DNA from: Oryzias latipes
Taxonomy: Eukaryota > Chordata > Actinopteri > Beloniformes > Adrianichthyidae
Reading direction: 5' to 3'
DNA: 64,000 nt
NCBI RefSeq assembly: GCF_002234675.1
Contig: NC_019859.2
Coordinates: 30,541,434 to 30,605,433 of the forward strand
Shown here: positions 18,401 to 29,269 of the stretch, piece after piece
Position numbering within the stretch: the first letter of the stretch is position 1
How the letters are laid out: each line of letters starts with the position of its first letter
The notes under the pieces: model-generated
The model's database searches: none
Told to the model about the DNA's origin: nothing
The model's input: only the letters and a program-made list of their open reading frames with translations
Position numbers and translations under genes: made by a program

Positions 18401-20251
18401 TATCCGACTCCACGGATTTAAGATTTTAATATTTTGTAATAATTTGTTCAGATTTGTTCTAATCAATGTTGCCAGAAAGACTCACATTTTTCCAGAGCAA
18501 AATTCATCTAAACATCGCTAGACCCCGCCAACGTTTTTACATTCAGTCACAGTAAAACATGAAAGAACGGATACCTATTGAACTTTATTAACCACAACTG
18601 AACAACAAATGTGAGCTCATGTATATCCCCCTTTTTTCCCTCAAACATCAAGAACAAAAAAACAAAAGGGAGGAAGTGAGGGGAAAAAACCCCAAATCAT
18701 CAAATACCAGGGGTTTTGGTGACTTATCATGATCAAAAGTGGAAAATGTTCGTGCATTTTTACTTTTCACAATTTAAGTGAAGTAAAATACAGGCCCAAG
18801 TAAATGTTCTTGTGAAACTTATCAAACAGTGGTTGAATTTTTAAGCGCCTGTAATTGTAAATACATTTTTTGAGTGTCAGTAAAACATTAAAAGCTAAAT
18901 CAAATAACTTACCACTTGATATTAGGCTTCTTCAAAAAGTAGCTGCTGATTTCTTTATTTTCCTTATTTTGAACTGTAAAAATTCACCCAAAACATCTAT
19001 ACATTCATAAAACAAATGATCTATTGTTTTTTTAAATACTATTAGGCTAGACTTTAAATTTCTAGCACTAGTAGTCTCCATCCCTGCCCTGTTCCATGTA
19101 ACTGCCCTGCTTTTTTGGAGCTAACCTTTCTTCAGTAATTACTGAATTACTGGTCACCTGGATCAGATGTACTCAGTACCTCAGAAGCTGGGCTCACTCA
19201 ATCCAGCTAATCAAATAAAAAATAATAATACACACTCTCACACACACATATTATAAACTACTGCTACTATAAAAATAACAGAAAAAAAGGAAAAACTAAA
19301 TAGAATTTTGAGAGACTTTTTCCCCCCACTTTTCCATATGTTTATAAAACATTTTAAAATGGGTGAAAATTACGTTTCAGCAAGGGTTTGCTAAATTCAC
19401 ATATTTTCTTTCTTTTTGAAATAAACACACCAAAAGGTTAAAAGGAGAAACCGACTTAGGATCAGCCCTAGATCCTTTTTTGAGGTGGAATCATAATAAT
19501 TCCCATTTTCTGGATCAAATTGGTCCAGAGTTTTGAAATACTCAACAGAGGTCCTTAATATGGAAAAAAAGGCAGAATTGAATCATTGATTCCCAATCCA
19601 GGGGATCAAATTTGGTTTGAAATACCCCAAATTTTTTTCTTAGAAATAAGTAATTGGGTATTTCAAACCAAATAAAGAAAAGAACCACTTTTAAGAAAAG
19701 AAAGAAAAAGAAGAAAAGAAATATCCAATTTTAGGTCAGGATCCTGTCCTGGAGGTTTAATTCTATAGGATCTTGTTTGAAATACTGGGCTTTTGTGGTC
19801 ACTCACCCTCCAGAAATAAAATCCACCTGCGGTTTCCTCTGGACTCCTTCAGGTAAAAGCTGCATGTACAGAGGAGGAAAAGCAGAAGGTCAATCTGAGG
19901 CCATTCATTCAAAAAAAGTGTTTGAAAAAAGAGAAAGTCTCACCCAGCTGCTGTTCCATCATTGCATGTAACTTGGGTGTTCCTGAGGAAGTGAAGCCTC
20001 ATGTCGTCCGTCTGCGGTGCAGCTGCACGAGGAGCTGCTGCAGCACCCTCCTGTTCAGATTCAGCTGACCCTCCACTGCTCCTGCTGCTTCCAGCAGTGA
20101 CCCCAGCCCCGGGTGGAGGCTGGGCAGCATCACCTCCAAGGTTTGCACCAACCTTCTTCACAGACTTGCCACTCGATTTAGCATTACGGTTGCTCTGACC
20201 CCATACTTCCCCGAGTAAAAGTAAGAGAGTAACGCAGCCCGATATCTTCAT
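12498..20251 (-). CDS. notum: Notum palmitoleoyl-protein carboxylesterase, 11 coding exons
   Basis: Notum is a secreted alpha/beta hydrolase that removes the palmitoleate from Wnt proteins and so shuts down Wnt signalling. Minus-strand coding exons: 20251-19944, 19859-19807, 18073-17978, 17398-17338, 16887-16775, 16696-16594, 16347-16159, 16046-15946, 13207-13060, 12962-12915 and 12801-12498. All phases match, giving 1524 nt and 507 aa (human 496). The start [18 protein letters not shown] is a signal peptide, followed by a low-complexity Gly/Ser/Ala region and then [18 protein letters not shown]. The catalytic triad is S245 in GTSAGGTG, D352 in VVQWLFDE and H401 in CLSH. The S245 codon is split by an intron. 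An upstream in-frame ATG at 20488 would add 79 aa before the signal peptide; I prefer 20251. The donor after 17978 (GTTGGT) is weak. Which paralogue this is (notum1a, notum1b or notum2) cannot be settled from sequence alone. It appears intact. Confidence 0.95.
14400..15060 (+). repeat. dispersed repeat, copy 1 (notum intron 8)
   Basis: This shares long ordered blocks with 35400-35860 in the same orientation: 'gatgcagcaaaaactgatca'-like, 'catcattccagtcc', 'gaccatacagtgt', 'ctagaatgttct' and 'aactaaaatgtga'. The start has a 'cgattaatcg'-type A/T-rich palindromic feel and there is no coding frame. It is probably a non-autonomous DNA transposon. Confidence 0.65.
17461..17970. mobile_element. degenerate DNA transposon abutting notum exon 3
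   Basis: The left end is CAGCCACTTTATTAGATACA, a terminal motif I recall from an abundant vertebrate repeat. The right end at about 17945-17970 ('ggacaggtgtgcct' then 'gtgagct') is a decayed inverted copy. Internal blocks such as 'gatcagcagtttctgaaa' and 'catgtgattggctgatta' also fit that family. The right end stops within about 10 bp of notum exon 3 (17978). Confidence 0.6.
19611..19672. repeat. perfect 17-bp inverted repeat (hairpin) in notum intron 2
   Basis: TTTGGTTTGAAATACCC at 19611-19627 is matched perfectly by its reverse complement at 19656-19672, separated by 28 bp. The surrounding 19440-19790 is rich in 'ggatc' and 'gaaatac' blocks, suggesting a short repeat element that the hairpin belongs to. 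Confidence 0.75.
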
Positions 20252-20253
20252 AT

Positions 20254-20488
20254 CTGAGGAGCCATACAAAAAAAGATGTGGGCAAAACAAGCTTTTTATT
20301 GAAATAAAAATTGAAGAACACACAACTTGTGTTTTCCATTGAAACAAGTTTACCTTTTCAAGATGAAAAAGCTTTGAATTTTGCCGCTGAGGTCTGTTGT
20401 TGCTGCAAAAAGGTCCAGGACAGACAGAGCAGGTGTGGAAAAAGGATGCCGGTGCTGAGCTGTGATGAAGTCTTGACAAGGATCTCAT
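20254..20488 (-). promoter_or_regulatory. notum: notum 5' UTR exon and short first intron
   Basis: A likely non-coding first exon runs from about 20488 to 20354. It ends AAAAG followed by a GTAAAC donor, and the next exon starts at 20253 after a CCTCAG acceptor, leaving a 100-nt intron. This places the signal-peptide ATG 2 nt into exon 2. The unspliced alternative would leave an open frame back to 20488. A TCF/LEF-like CTTTGAA lies at 20372-20378, suggestive because Notum genes are Wnt targets, but one site proves nothing. Confidence 0.5.
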
Positions 20489-20511
20489 GAAGCCTCAATT
20501 TTAGCAAGAAG

Positions 20512-20518
20512 TTTTATA
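20512..20518 (-). promoter_or_regulatory. notum: notum TATA box
   Basis: The minus strand reads CTATAAAAC, a good TATA box, about 260 bp upstream of the chosen ATG. Transcription should start about 25-30 bp downstream, at 20480-20490. That fits the inferred 5' exon. Confidence 0.6.
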
Positions 20519-20519
20519 G

Positions 20520-23500
20520 TACCACTGTTTGGATCAGATTTCCAGCCATTCTCCCCTTCAGCTCCTGCCAGGTCCTGATTTAAGCAAAGGGAGGTACTGG
20601 TGGCCAACGTGAGTCTCCTGCACACACGCACCACCAACCACCTCACCGGCTCACCATGGCTCAGGAATGATCCTCTCCCTTCTTTCCCCTCCCACTATCC
20701 TCCTCTAATCGCCTCTTTTAATGTAAACCTCAACAAGGCCACTACAACTTTGCATGGTATGTGACCCAGAGGTCAATGGAGCACACACCTCAAACACGCT
20801 TTGACCCACTGCTGACCATCCAGCCGACTCTAGAGGCGCAGGCGAACGAAAGGCTGCAGCTGCTCCTGTGTGTTTAAAACTAACCCTACAGAATATGTTT
20901 CACTCAATCAAGCCTAAAGGTGCCCGTTAGACCTCTGTTCTGCATTGTGTGTTTGTGTATGATAAACAGATAAAGACATTTAACTGACATGTCAATAAAT
21001 GTGACTAATGATCAAATTAAATGACAGAACACTGAAGAAATTAAAGAAATAACCGCTCAGATGTGTTGGTTTCAATTAGGCAAAATGCCTCTCAGCAGAT
21101 AAAAATGCAGCAAAAGTCTCAAACAATTTATATGTCGTGTTTTTTGCCTGGATTGGGTCCATTTTATTGTAATCTATGAAAGCAATTTCTATTCATGTTT
21201 TTAAGGCTTTCTGTTTTTTTTATCCGATTTTATTTATTTGCCTTTGTTGTTTTTTGTTGCCTGATCATGCTTTAACCATTTAAGTGTTTGACTAAACAAG
21301 TAAATGGTAAAATAAATAACATCTGTTTACACATCATCAGATAAAACGAGTCGACTAAAAATAAAAGACAGGAAAAACTGCAGAAGTGGAAAAATTAATT
21401 ATTCAAAAGTGCTTTTTGAGATGATTTCAAACAGATTCCATCTCATCACAAAATTTCTGTTATTCTAGACAATGGTGTTTACAGCTGAAAGACCTCTACA
21501 CTTAAATGTGTCCCTCAGTCATTTAGGAAAGTTTGAAAATGTCCAGATGCTAAAGAGCATCAGTTCTTTTTAGCGTCACTGTTCCTAAAGCGCAGGTCAA
21601 TCAGATGAAGGTCTTTGTGGTTTGTAGTAGAGGTTTTTTACCCCTTAAAAGTGTCTGCTGATCTGCACAACCCTAAACAGCAGGTTAGGCTCGTCTTTGG
21701 TGATGAAAGCACTGGAGTATTTGAAACTGATCTCTGAGCCCCCCCCCCATCAGACGGCTGTAGGGGCGACGTACCAATAATCACTGGAGTATCACGAGCC
21801 CCAAGCCTCTAAAGTTCTCATCAACAAAATGCACGCCATCCCAAGGTGTCAATCACAGCAAATAATGATCACTTGAAAGAACACAGGCTACAAGAGAGCG
21901 CACAGAGCCACACAGAGCTGCAAGGCCTGGGTAGACCTCAGTCTGTGCAGAAAAGAGAAGAATAAATGTATGTTAACGAAGCCAACTCCACATCTTTCAC
22001 AGGAGAACGGACACTTTGAAGGCAGCACATATGGTCCAAATTCAAACTCCCTCAGTGTGTCTGCATTCGCCCTCCATGGATGAAATACACTCTAATGCGT
22101 AAAATCATCTGCTAATTTTCTGATGCAAAATAAGTTCTGCATTGTCGTCTTTTAATTAATATTTCAGTTTCATGTCAAGCATTTCCTGTATTTTCTCTGC
22201 TTTGAGCTCAATCCAGAAACACTAATGAAAAAGCCAGGAATATTGCTCACACCTACAGTATGCAAAATAAGAAGGCAGCCATATATATACAAATAGAGGA
22301 TGTGATTAACTGAGCTGAATTCTTCATTCCTTCAGTTTTCATGCATGCAAGGCACCATCTGTCTTCCCAGAAATCGATGCTGCAATCTGTTTAACAGATC
22401 CCTCAAACAGCTGAAAAACAAAAAAAAAAGGTGCTGTAAATCTATCACCATTTTGCCAGAATGTCACGGACCACGAAATGCCATTGCTGCTATTTTGTTT
22501 TTCTTTGATATGAGATTGGACAGAATGATAAGTTTCGCAAAGCCAGCTTCAGATCAGTGGATGAAAGTGGATTTGTTTTCTAGTGCTGCAGAAATTCAGT
22601 GAAGCGTTTTTTCTTCTTCTGACCTTTCACAACATAAAAAAATTCACAACAAAAGAATCTGAAACACTTTAGGACTCTGTTTCATGTGGATATTACAAAC
22701 ATTTTGCACAAACGGTTCATAAGATATATTGAACTTCACCCTGATGTGGCAGCAGCTTGACCTGTTGTGCAACATAAGAGGCATTCTTTCTTGCCCTGTT
22801 ATTTTTCACAGCTAACCTACAAGGTCAGAGCACCCAGAGCTCGGGTGGTCTAGGCACTTTGTCTGCTGAGCATGTGTGTCATCACCAGCTTAAGGAGCTG
22901 AGGGTGCAACCATGAGGTGGAATATTTGCCAGGCTGATGACTTCAAAGATCAACAAGACGGGGACGACCGCCATAGTTGCATTCCAGCACCATTACTTCA
23001 GCACTGAGACGGAGAGACCAAGAGTAAGAAAACGGTTTCATTTGTTCATTCATATTCTCAACATTAATGTTGAAGAAAGAAAGAAATACCAATGGTCATC
23101 CCTCCCATCATCCCATGTCATGTTGGACTACGATCTGGAGGATCAGTCTTCTGAAGCGATGACCAATGCAAAGCTGTGGACACAAGCCAACAATCAATCA
23201 ATCGAGAGTGTCGCATAAAACTGAGCTGAGAAATGTGAGACAATTCAGAGCTTTCCATTTAATCAGTGAGCTGGGCAGAGGGCCTTAGCAGGACAGATAT
23301 GAGGTGCTGAGCCACAGCAGGAGGCATGCAGCTGGTGACAACTGAACTATTCAGAAAACCTGGTGTTCAGAGGCCTCACTCCTGCAGGTTGCCAATGCAG
23401 TAGTGATGGACGTCGGAGGGGGTTGACGGCAGCATTAGGTGCAGGGAGGAGGATAAAGTTACATATAGAAACACACAGATGACAAATGAAAAGGATTTGC

Positions 23501-24505
23501 TTGTTCTAAGAAGCAGGATTTGTGTATGCTGAATCCTGGATGATCAGACAGCCATCAACGATATGAGATTAAAAAGATCTATTAAGAACATAATTTCGTG
23601 CAAGACTCCGTCTTTGATGTTGGTACCTTGCATAGGTTGACAGAGACCTCATTGTATCCTCAGGTCTCTTCAGGTCTTCTGACACTTTGGAGCTGTAATG
23701 TGACCTTGAGTCATGCAGGAGCAATCAACAAGCCTGACAGTTCATTGATACCAGTGGACAGGGTAATGCTTTGCTCAGCTCCAGCACTCAACAAGGACAG
23801 CACCTGATGGAAGAACACCAAGGTTTTTTTTACCAATACGAGAATATTTTAAATATACAACCCTTTTAAGTTCTGGTAAATGTTTGAAATTATCCCAAAA
23901 GTGATGAACAGCTTGTTGTGATGATTAATTATAATATATATAATAATGTACTTCTGTTGAAAAAAACTGGAAATAACTGTAAGCACCAACCACACTTAAA
24001 TTATAATCTGGCGTAACCAAAACAAATATGCCACATGCATGATGGCGACCAGATACAGTCTGGAAACATGTAGCTTATGAGACTATTACCCAACAGCATG
24101 TTTTAAATATATTTTCATTTTTCTAATAGAAGGGTTATAAATTGTTATACAAAATTTGCATTCCATGTATTTGCAGGTATAGCGTTTGGTTCATGGTTTA
24201 TGGCTCCATCAAGTCAACGCAGGAATATCTAAAGAACCGTGCATAATTGTAGTACAGAAGAAGTGGCAGTTTTTTTTTTTCCATGGGTACAGCAACTTCC
24301 ACTATTTCTGTTTTAAAAACCTCAACCAGAGGAATCATAACATCCAAGTTTAGCTGAAGGTGACATGATGTCTTATTTGGAAAATCCGGAAGCTTCTCTC
24401 TGCTTTGTAATTCAAACATCAAAGGGGTTTGAGAGCTCAGATCCCAGAGGCTAAGCTGTTCGGGTCGTAAACCTCTAGCGCCTCCCACAGCAGACAGATC
24501 TTAGG
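20520..24505. other. notum upstream region, no gene recognised
   Basis: This 4-kb stretch lies between the notum promoter and the LINE remnant. Open frames (for example 22937-23218) match no family I know and have no splice context. Near 20766-20782 there is an everted TGACCC/AGGTCA pair, a possible nuclear-receptor site. A C-run lies at about 21741-21749. Confidence 0.4.
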
Positions 24506-24509
24506 TCCA

Positions 24510-25840
24510 GTCAAAAACAATTCAAAACCCCTTTATGAGTGAAAATAACCAAGATCCAAATACGTCTACTGGACTGGCATCCTAAAGGCCCCAATCTGAT
24601 GCCAGGCCCGGGTTTAGGGCACACAAGCAAGGGCCTGGAGGCCCGGGCTCCTAAACTGATGACGTGGTAATACTCCCCTCGGGCTCCACCACCTGGAGGA
24701 GAGCTCAAAAGGAGCAATGTGGTTTTGGTGGCAGTTGAAGTCGGTGCCCATGGTCATGGAATTTGGCTTTTGACACTCAGAATGTCAGCTCTCTGGGAGG
24801 GAAATGGACTCCACCATCCTGAAGTTGTTCATGATGAGAGGCTTGTGTGGGTTTGCTCATGAACCATTTGTTGGAGTTAGCCAGATAGACAGTAGGGTCA
24901 TGTTTCTTCACTTTTTGGCAAGGGTAAAGGGGTCTGACTGTGATATTGGCCTTCAGCGCAAACAGTGTTTTAGATTGTCTCTCAGAGGGTACTGGAAAGT
25001 GCCACAACAAGGGCAGTGGGCAGTAAGACACTGTAAACAGGCTGCCAGCGTGTTTCAACTACCAGGGAATCACACTCCTCAGCCCTACCTTGGAAAGTGT
25101 AGTCTAGAGCACTGGAGAGGAGAGTTCGGCCAAAAGACGAACCTCAGATTCGGGAACAACAGTGTGGTTTCTATCCCTGTCATGGAACAGTGTACCCCTC
25201 TACATTCTCCTTTGTGTGTTGGAGGGTTCGCGAAAGTTCGCTCATCCAGTTCAGATGGGTTTTGTGTGTGGATTTAGAGAAGGCATGGTGGGATCATTTG
25301 AAAAGTGCCCTGTGAATATGGGGTCTAGGGAGCCTAACAGGGGGATTTCACGTCCCTGTGTGACAGGAGCAGGAGCTTGTTTTGCATAGCCAGAAGTAAA
25401 TTGAAAGTGTTCTAAGTGCATGTTAGTTTCTACCAGGGCAGTTCTCTATCACAAGTTCTATTCATAATCTTAATGGACACAATTTCTAGTATCTTCCAGG
25501 GGCTGGAAGGATTTTGTATCTCATCTTTGAAGGTGATAATACTGTGGTGGCTTTATCAAGCTAGGACCTCCAGCATGCATTGGGGGAGTTTGCAGCAGAG
25601 TGTGAAGCGGCAGGGATGCGGCTCAGCACTGCCAAGTCTAAGGCCATGGTTCTGGACAGGACAAAGTTAGTTTGTCCTCTCTGGGTGGATAGAGAGCTCC
25701 TGCCACAGGAGGTAGAGTTTAAGTATCTTGTGGTCTTGTTCACAAATGAAGGGAGATCAAAACGTAAGATCAGCAGAAAAATTGGTGCAGCACACGTTGT
25801 GCGGTCTATGTCCTAATTTGTTGTGGTGTAGAAGGAGCTG
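24510..25840 (+). pseudogene. degenerate non-LTR retrotransposon (LINE)
   Basis: A decayed LINE on the plus strand. The 5' part (about 24720-24830) has the 'gaatgtcagctctctggg' block I associate with the endonuclease start of a common fish LINE. Around 25150-25300 an RT-like segment reads in pieces, including LYILLCVLEGSRKFAHPVQ. At 25580-25800 there is a clear RT C-terminal stretch: GEFAAECEAAGMRLSTAKSK, then FKYLVVLFTNEGRSKRKISR. The FADD active-site region, expected near 25550, has been lost to frameshift, and stops interrupt every frame. The clade is uncertain. The element cannot be autonomous. Confidence 0.8.
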
Positions 25841-26807
25841 AGTCAGAAGTCAAAATTCTCAACTTAGTGGTCGATCTTTGTTCCAATACTGACCTATAGT
25901 CAGAGTAGGAAGTTACAATTTCCAAACAGAGAAACAAATTGAAAGTTTTATTAGGGATGTTGTCACATTCAGTGTTTATTTCATAATACTGCATGTGACA
26001 AAGTTAAACATTCATTGTTTTTCATATCACATCTTTACTTGGCTTTTTTAACTGGTAGAAAAATGTATCAAACATATGGCAGTTGCCAAAGGTTTCAATT
26101 TTTATTTTCTTTCCTCCATTTAATTGTCTTTTTTGTGGTCTACTTCTTGATTTGATTTGTTTTAAAGGATCCCAATTCTTGGTTGGATAACTCAGAGGCA
26201 AGATCATCATTGCTTGAAAACAGGCTGAAAAAATAATTTACAGATCTTCCTGATACCTTGTTCAATACATATTAGCCTGCTTTAAAGACTGACCTTGGTT
26301 TGTGTTTGTTCTCTGTCCATAGCAGTTGGCATCAGTGCATGACAGACTATAACTCACAGATTCCAGATGAAGTGATGTCAGCCCTTTACATCATGTGTTG
26401 TCACCTCATGCTATGAAGAAATGTGGATACGTAGACAGTCTCTCAGCTACACCGCCTACATTCTCTTCAAGCGTCACAAAACAGGCAGGCGGTTGGTTCG
26501 TATTGCAGCAGGTTTATTAACTCAGCTAAAAGTCCATAAAGCTAAATCAGCGTCAGGCAGGCCGGGGTCAATAACTAGCATCAGTGAAGAAACAGGAGTA
26601 ATCAGGATCAAGACGAGATTCGGGCAAGACTGTGGGGGCAGCCGTGGTGCAACTGTAGGGCGGTCGACCCATGATCGTAAGATTACAAGTTCGATTCCTG
26701 CCTTGCACGCCCATGTGTTGAAATGTCCTTGGGCAAGACACTGAACCCCACCTTGCTTCTGGTTGGCCCCAGTGTTCAGCAGTGGAACTGCTGAAGGGAC
26801 CATAACT

Positions 26808-28073
26808 GTTCGGCCTAGAACGTCCGTTCAGGGTCCTTGGACTAATGCAGACGTCATATTATGTTGGTCTGATGACGTGTCAGATAGTGATTGGTCTGGA
26901 TAAATAACGATACTACCATAGAAGAAAATATTATGAAGTCTGTCGTAAACAAACAGAGCTCCGACATAGAGCCAGATTCTCTTCTAAACGTGTTTTTATG
27001 ATTATTATTGAATACATGTTCACCTGTAGTTATTTTAATGTGTGCGCCCAGTGCTTTATTATTGGCAGAACGGACCCGGAAGAACAACATTTAGCCGTAC
27101 TAACAACATTTTCATTTCACGTTCCCTTTTGTAACCTAAAGTTATTTTCCCTCATAAAGTATGTCTGACAATATTCTTTGTAATTTTTACACTGACCAAA
27201 AATATAAAAATATAAATAAATATATAAAGACCTCGATGAGGACGACGAGCATGCAGATGAGTTTCCCTAAAACGGTTTCTGACAGTTTGTACAGAAATTC
27301 TGTGGTTATGCAAACCGATTGTTACAGCAGCTGTCCGAGTGGCTGGTCTCAGACGATCTTGGAGGTGGACATGCTGGATGTGGAGGTCTTGGGCTGGGGT
27401 GGTTACACGTGGTCTGCGGTTGTGATGCCGGTTGGATGTGCTGCCAAATTCTCGGAAACGCTTTTGGAGAAGGCTTATGGTGGAGAAATGGACATTCAAT
27501 TCCCTAGCAACAGCTCTGGTGGACATTCCTGCTATCAGCATGCCAATTGCACGCTCCCTCAAAACTTGCAACATTTGTGCCATTGTGCTGTGTGATACAA
27601 CTGAAGATTTCAGAGTGGCCTTTTCTTGTGGCCAGTCCAAGGCACACCTGTGCAATAATCATGCTGTCTAATCAGCATCTTGATATGGCACACCTGTGAG
27701 GTGGGATGGATTGTCTTGGCAAAGGAGAAGGGCTCACGATCACAGATTTAGACAGATTTGTGAACAATATTTCAGAGAACTGTTTATTTTGTGTATGTGG
27801 AAAATGTTTCACATCTTTGAGTTCATACCATAATAAATGGGAGCAATAACAAAAGTGTTGCGTTTATATTTTTGGTCAGTGTAAAAATTACAAAGAATAT
27901 TGTCAGACATAATTTATGAGGGAAAATAACTTTAGGTTACAAAAGGGAATGTGAAATGAAAATTTGTAGAGCCCAAGCAGATCTCGACGCTACACAGTTT
28001 GTCCAAGTGTGGTTACCGTAGTGTGACGTTACCTTCAGTCGAAAGGACCCCGAACAGAAGTTCCAGGCCGAAC
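26808..28073. mobile_element. inverted-repeat element inserted in the SINE
   Basis: The left end (TTCGGCCTAGAAC, then CCGTTCAGGGTCCTT) is matched in inverse at the right end (AAGGACCCCGAACAG, then GTTCCAGGCCGAA), an imperfect inverted repeat of about 36 bp. Further in, arms of about 80 bp (about 27109-27189 and 27882-27964) are near-perfect inverted copies of each other. The Tc1 element sits exactly between them. It has no transposase of its own and the superfamily is not identified. Confidence 0.7.
27190..27881 (-). mobile_element. internally deleted Tc1-like transposon
   Basis: The terminal repeats CACTGACCAAAAATATAAA and their complement are flanked by TA on both sides (27188-27189 and 27882-27883), the Tc1/mariner target. 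On the minus strand, from Met at 27583, an open frame encodes about 118 aa of the N-terminal paired-like helix-turn-helix DNA-binding half of a Tc1 transposase: LRERAIGMLIAGMSTRAVAR, LNVHFSTISLLQKRF and SVQTVRNRFRETHLHARRPH. The frame then runs straight into the terminal repeat. The DDE catalytic half is missing, so this is a deleted, non-autonomous copy. Confidence 0.9.
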
Positions 28074-28345
28074 GGTCATGGTACCTACATCGCCATCAGC
28101 GTGTGAATGTGTGTGTGCATGGGTGAATGAGACTGTGACTTTACAGCGCTTTGGCCTCGAAAGAGGGTAGAAAAGCACTCTATAAGTATAAACCATTTAC
28201 CATTTACCATTCGGGGCAGGTGCCAGGCAAACAGAGTCAGAGACTAAACAGGGTCAGGAAATCAGAAGATCAGGTATAATGCTCGGTAGTGCAGGCAAAC
28301 AATACTTCACGTTAATTGAGGCTAATTGCAGTGCTTATGTATGCA

Positions 28346-29124
28346 GTGATCCCTCGCTATAACACGGTTTACTTTTCACGGTTTCGCTACTTCACGGATT
28401 TGCAGCGTGCATTGTGTTCTGCATTCTGATTGGCTAAAAAGCCACTCTGCTTCTTCTCTACCTGTGCGTCAAGAACGTTGCAGTTTAATATGTACATGTA
28501 AGTAAAACAGCTTGCCAAATTTACATTATGTACTTGCAAATTCTCTTGATGTTGGCATGTCGGTGTATAAGGATGTTTTTGCGAAGAAGAAAAAAGAGCG
28601 ACACCAACTGCCGATCACTATGTTCTTCTCCCTAACAAACACACCTGCAGCTGCACCGCAGGCTTTAAAAGAAGAAAAATCTGCAGAGCGGAGAAAGGAT
28701 GCGGCGGCTCAGTCTGAACTTAGAGCAGTTAAATACACCCGAGTCACTATTTGTGCGACTGTACTTTGTATTTTTTCATAATCATCATTTTATATTTTCT
28801 CCCGTTTAATCCAATTACGCGGGTCGCGGTGGGCGGGGCTAATCTCCGCGATTTGACGCCTTCTGTTCACATTGATGATTAAAATTATTATTTGACAGTA
28901 CAGTACAGAAGTTATTTGTTAAAACACGTTTCTAAAGTACTTTGATTTGTGAAACAAATGCTTGAGCCTATAAAATGGTGTGTTCTTTCTTTTCAATGTA
29001 TAATAGAGTATTTAATTGTATCATAATTGGAAAAAAAAATAGAGGTTTCTACTTCACGGTTTTTGACTATCACGGGCTCTTTCTGGAACGTAACCCCCGC
29101 GAAAAACAAGGGTTTACTGTACTG
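28346..29124 (+). mobile_element. pogo/Tigger-like non-autonomous element inserted in the LTR
   Basis: The left end CAGTGATCCCTCGCTATAAC and the inverted right end (CAGTAAACCCTTGTTTTTCG on the minus strand) resemble Tigger-type termini. The insertion separates two blocks of the LTR that are contiguous at about 45130 in the intact copy. One open frame (28512-28781) reads PITMFF with a Lys/Ala-rich tail, a decayed coding relic that I cannot place firmly. Exact ends are uncertain by a few bases. Confidence 0.65.
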
Positions 29125-29269
29125 TGAGTGAGTGCAAATGAGAGTCCGATGTGTGGCATCCAGAAACTGTGTGCTGGGGTTGCAGGGAAATGAAGTACAT
29201 TCAGAACTCTGGCGACAGTTCCTGCCGGTGACCAAAGGGGGAGACAGAGTTCTGACTTCTGACAGTAAA

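Larger units (their letters stand above)
26629..28208 (+). mobile_element. tRNA-derived SINE inserted in the LTR, itself interrupted
   Basis: The head (from 26629) has pol III boxes: an A-box-like 'gtgcaactgtagg' stretch and a B box GTTCGATTCC at about 26689-26698. The tail (about 28074-28208) has 'tgaatgtgtgtgtgcatggg' and 'actctataagtataaacc', typical of fish SINE/LINE tails. The flanking duplication is ATTCGGGCAAG (26618-26628) and ATTCGGGGCAG (28209-28219). The intact LTR copy elsewhere has only one such site, which confirms the insertion. Head and tail are separated by the inverted-repeat element. Confidence 0.8.
26472..29264 (-). mobile_element. solo LTR (reverse), split by nested insertions
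   Basis: The reverse complement of the 431-bp LTR at 44995-45425 is spread over three blocks here: about 26472-26628, 28209-28345 and 29125-29264. Shared landmarks are the 'acaggcag' end, 'gcgagattcggg', 'caaacagagt', 'gtggcatccagaaa' and 'gagacagagttctga'. The gaps are filled by the SINE stack and by the pogo-like element. No internal retroviral genes are present. The outer flanks show no clear target duplication, perhaps because of decay. Confidence 0.8.

Noticed and set aside
22937..23218. 93-codon plus-strand open frame starting MTSKINKTG
   Set aside because: It resembles no family I know, has no flanking splice sites in phase, and lengths of this order arise by chance in the window.
24198..24488. 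Minus-strand open frame upstream of the LINE
   Set aside because: No domain, no splice context, and it lies beside retrotransposon sequence.
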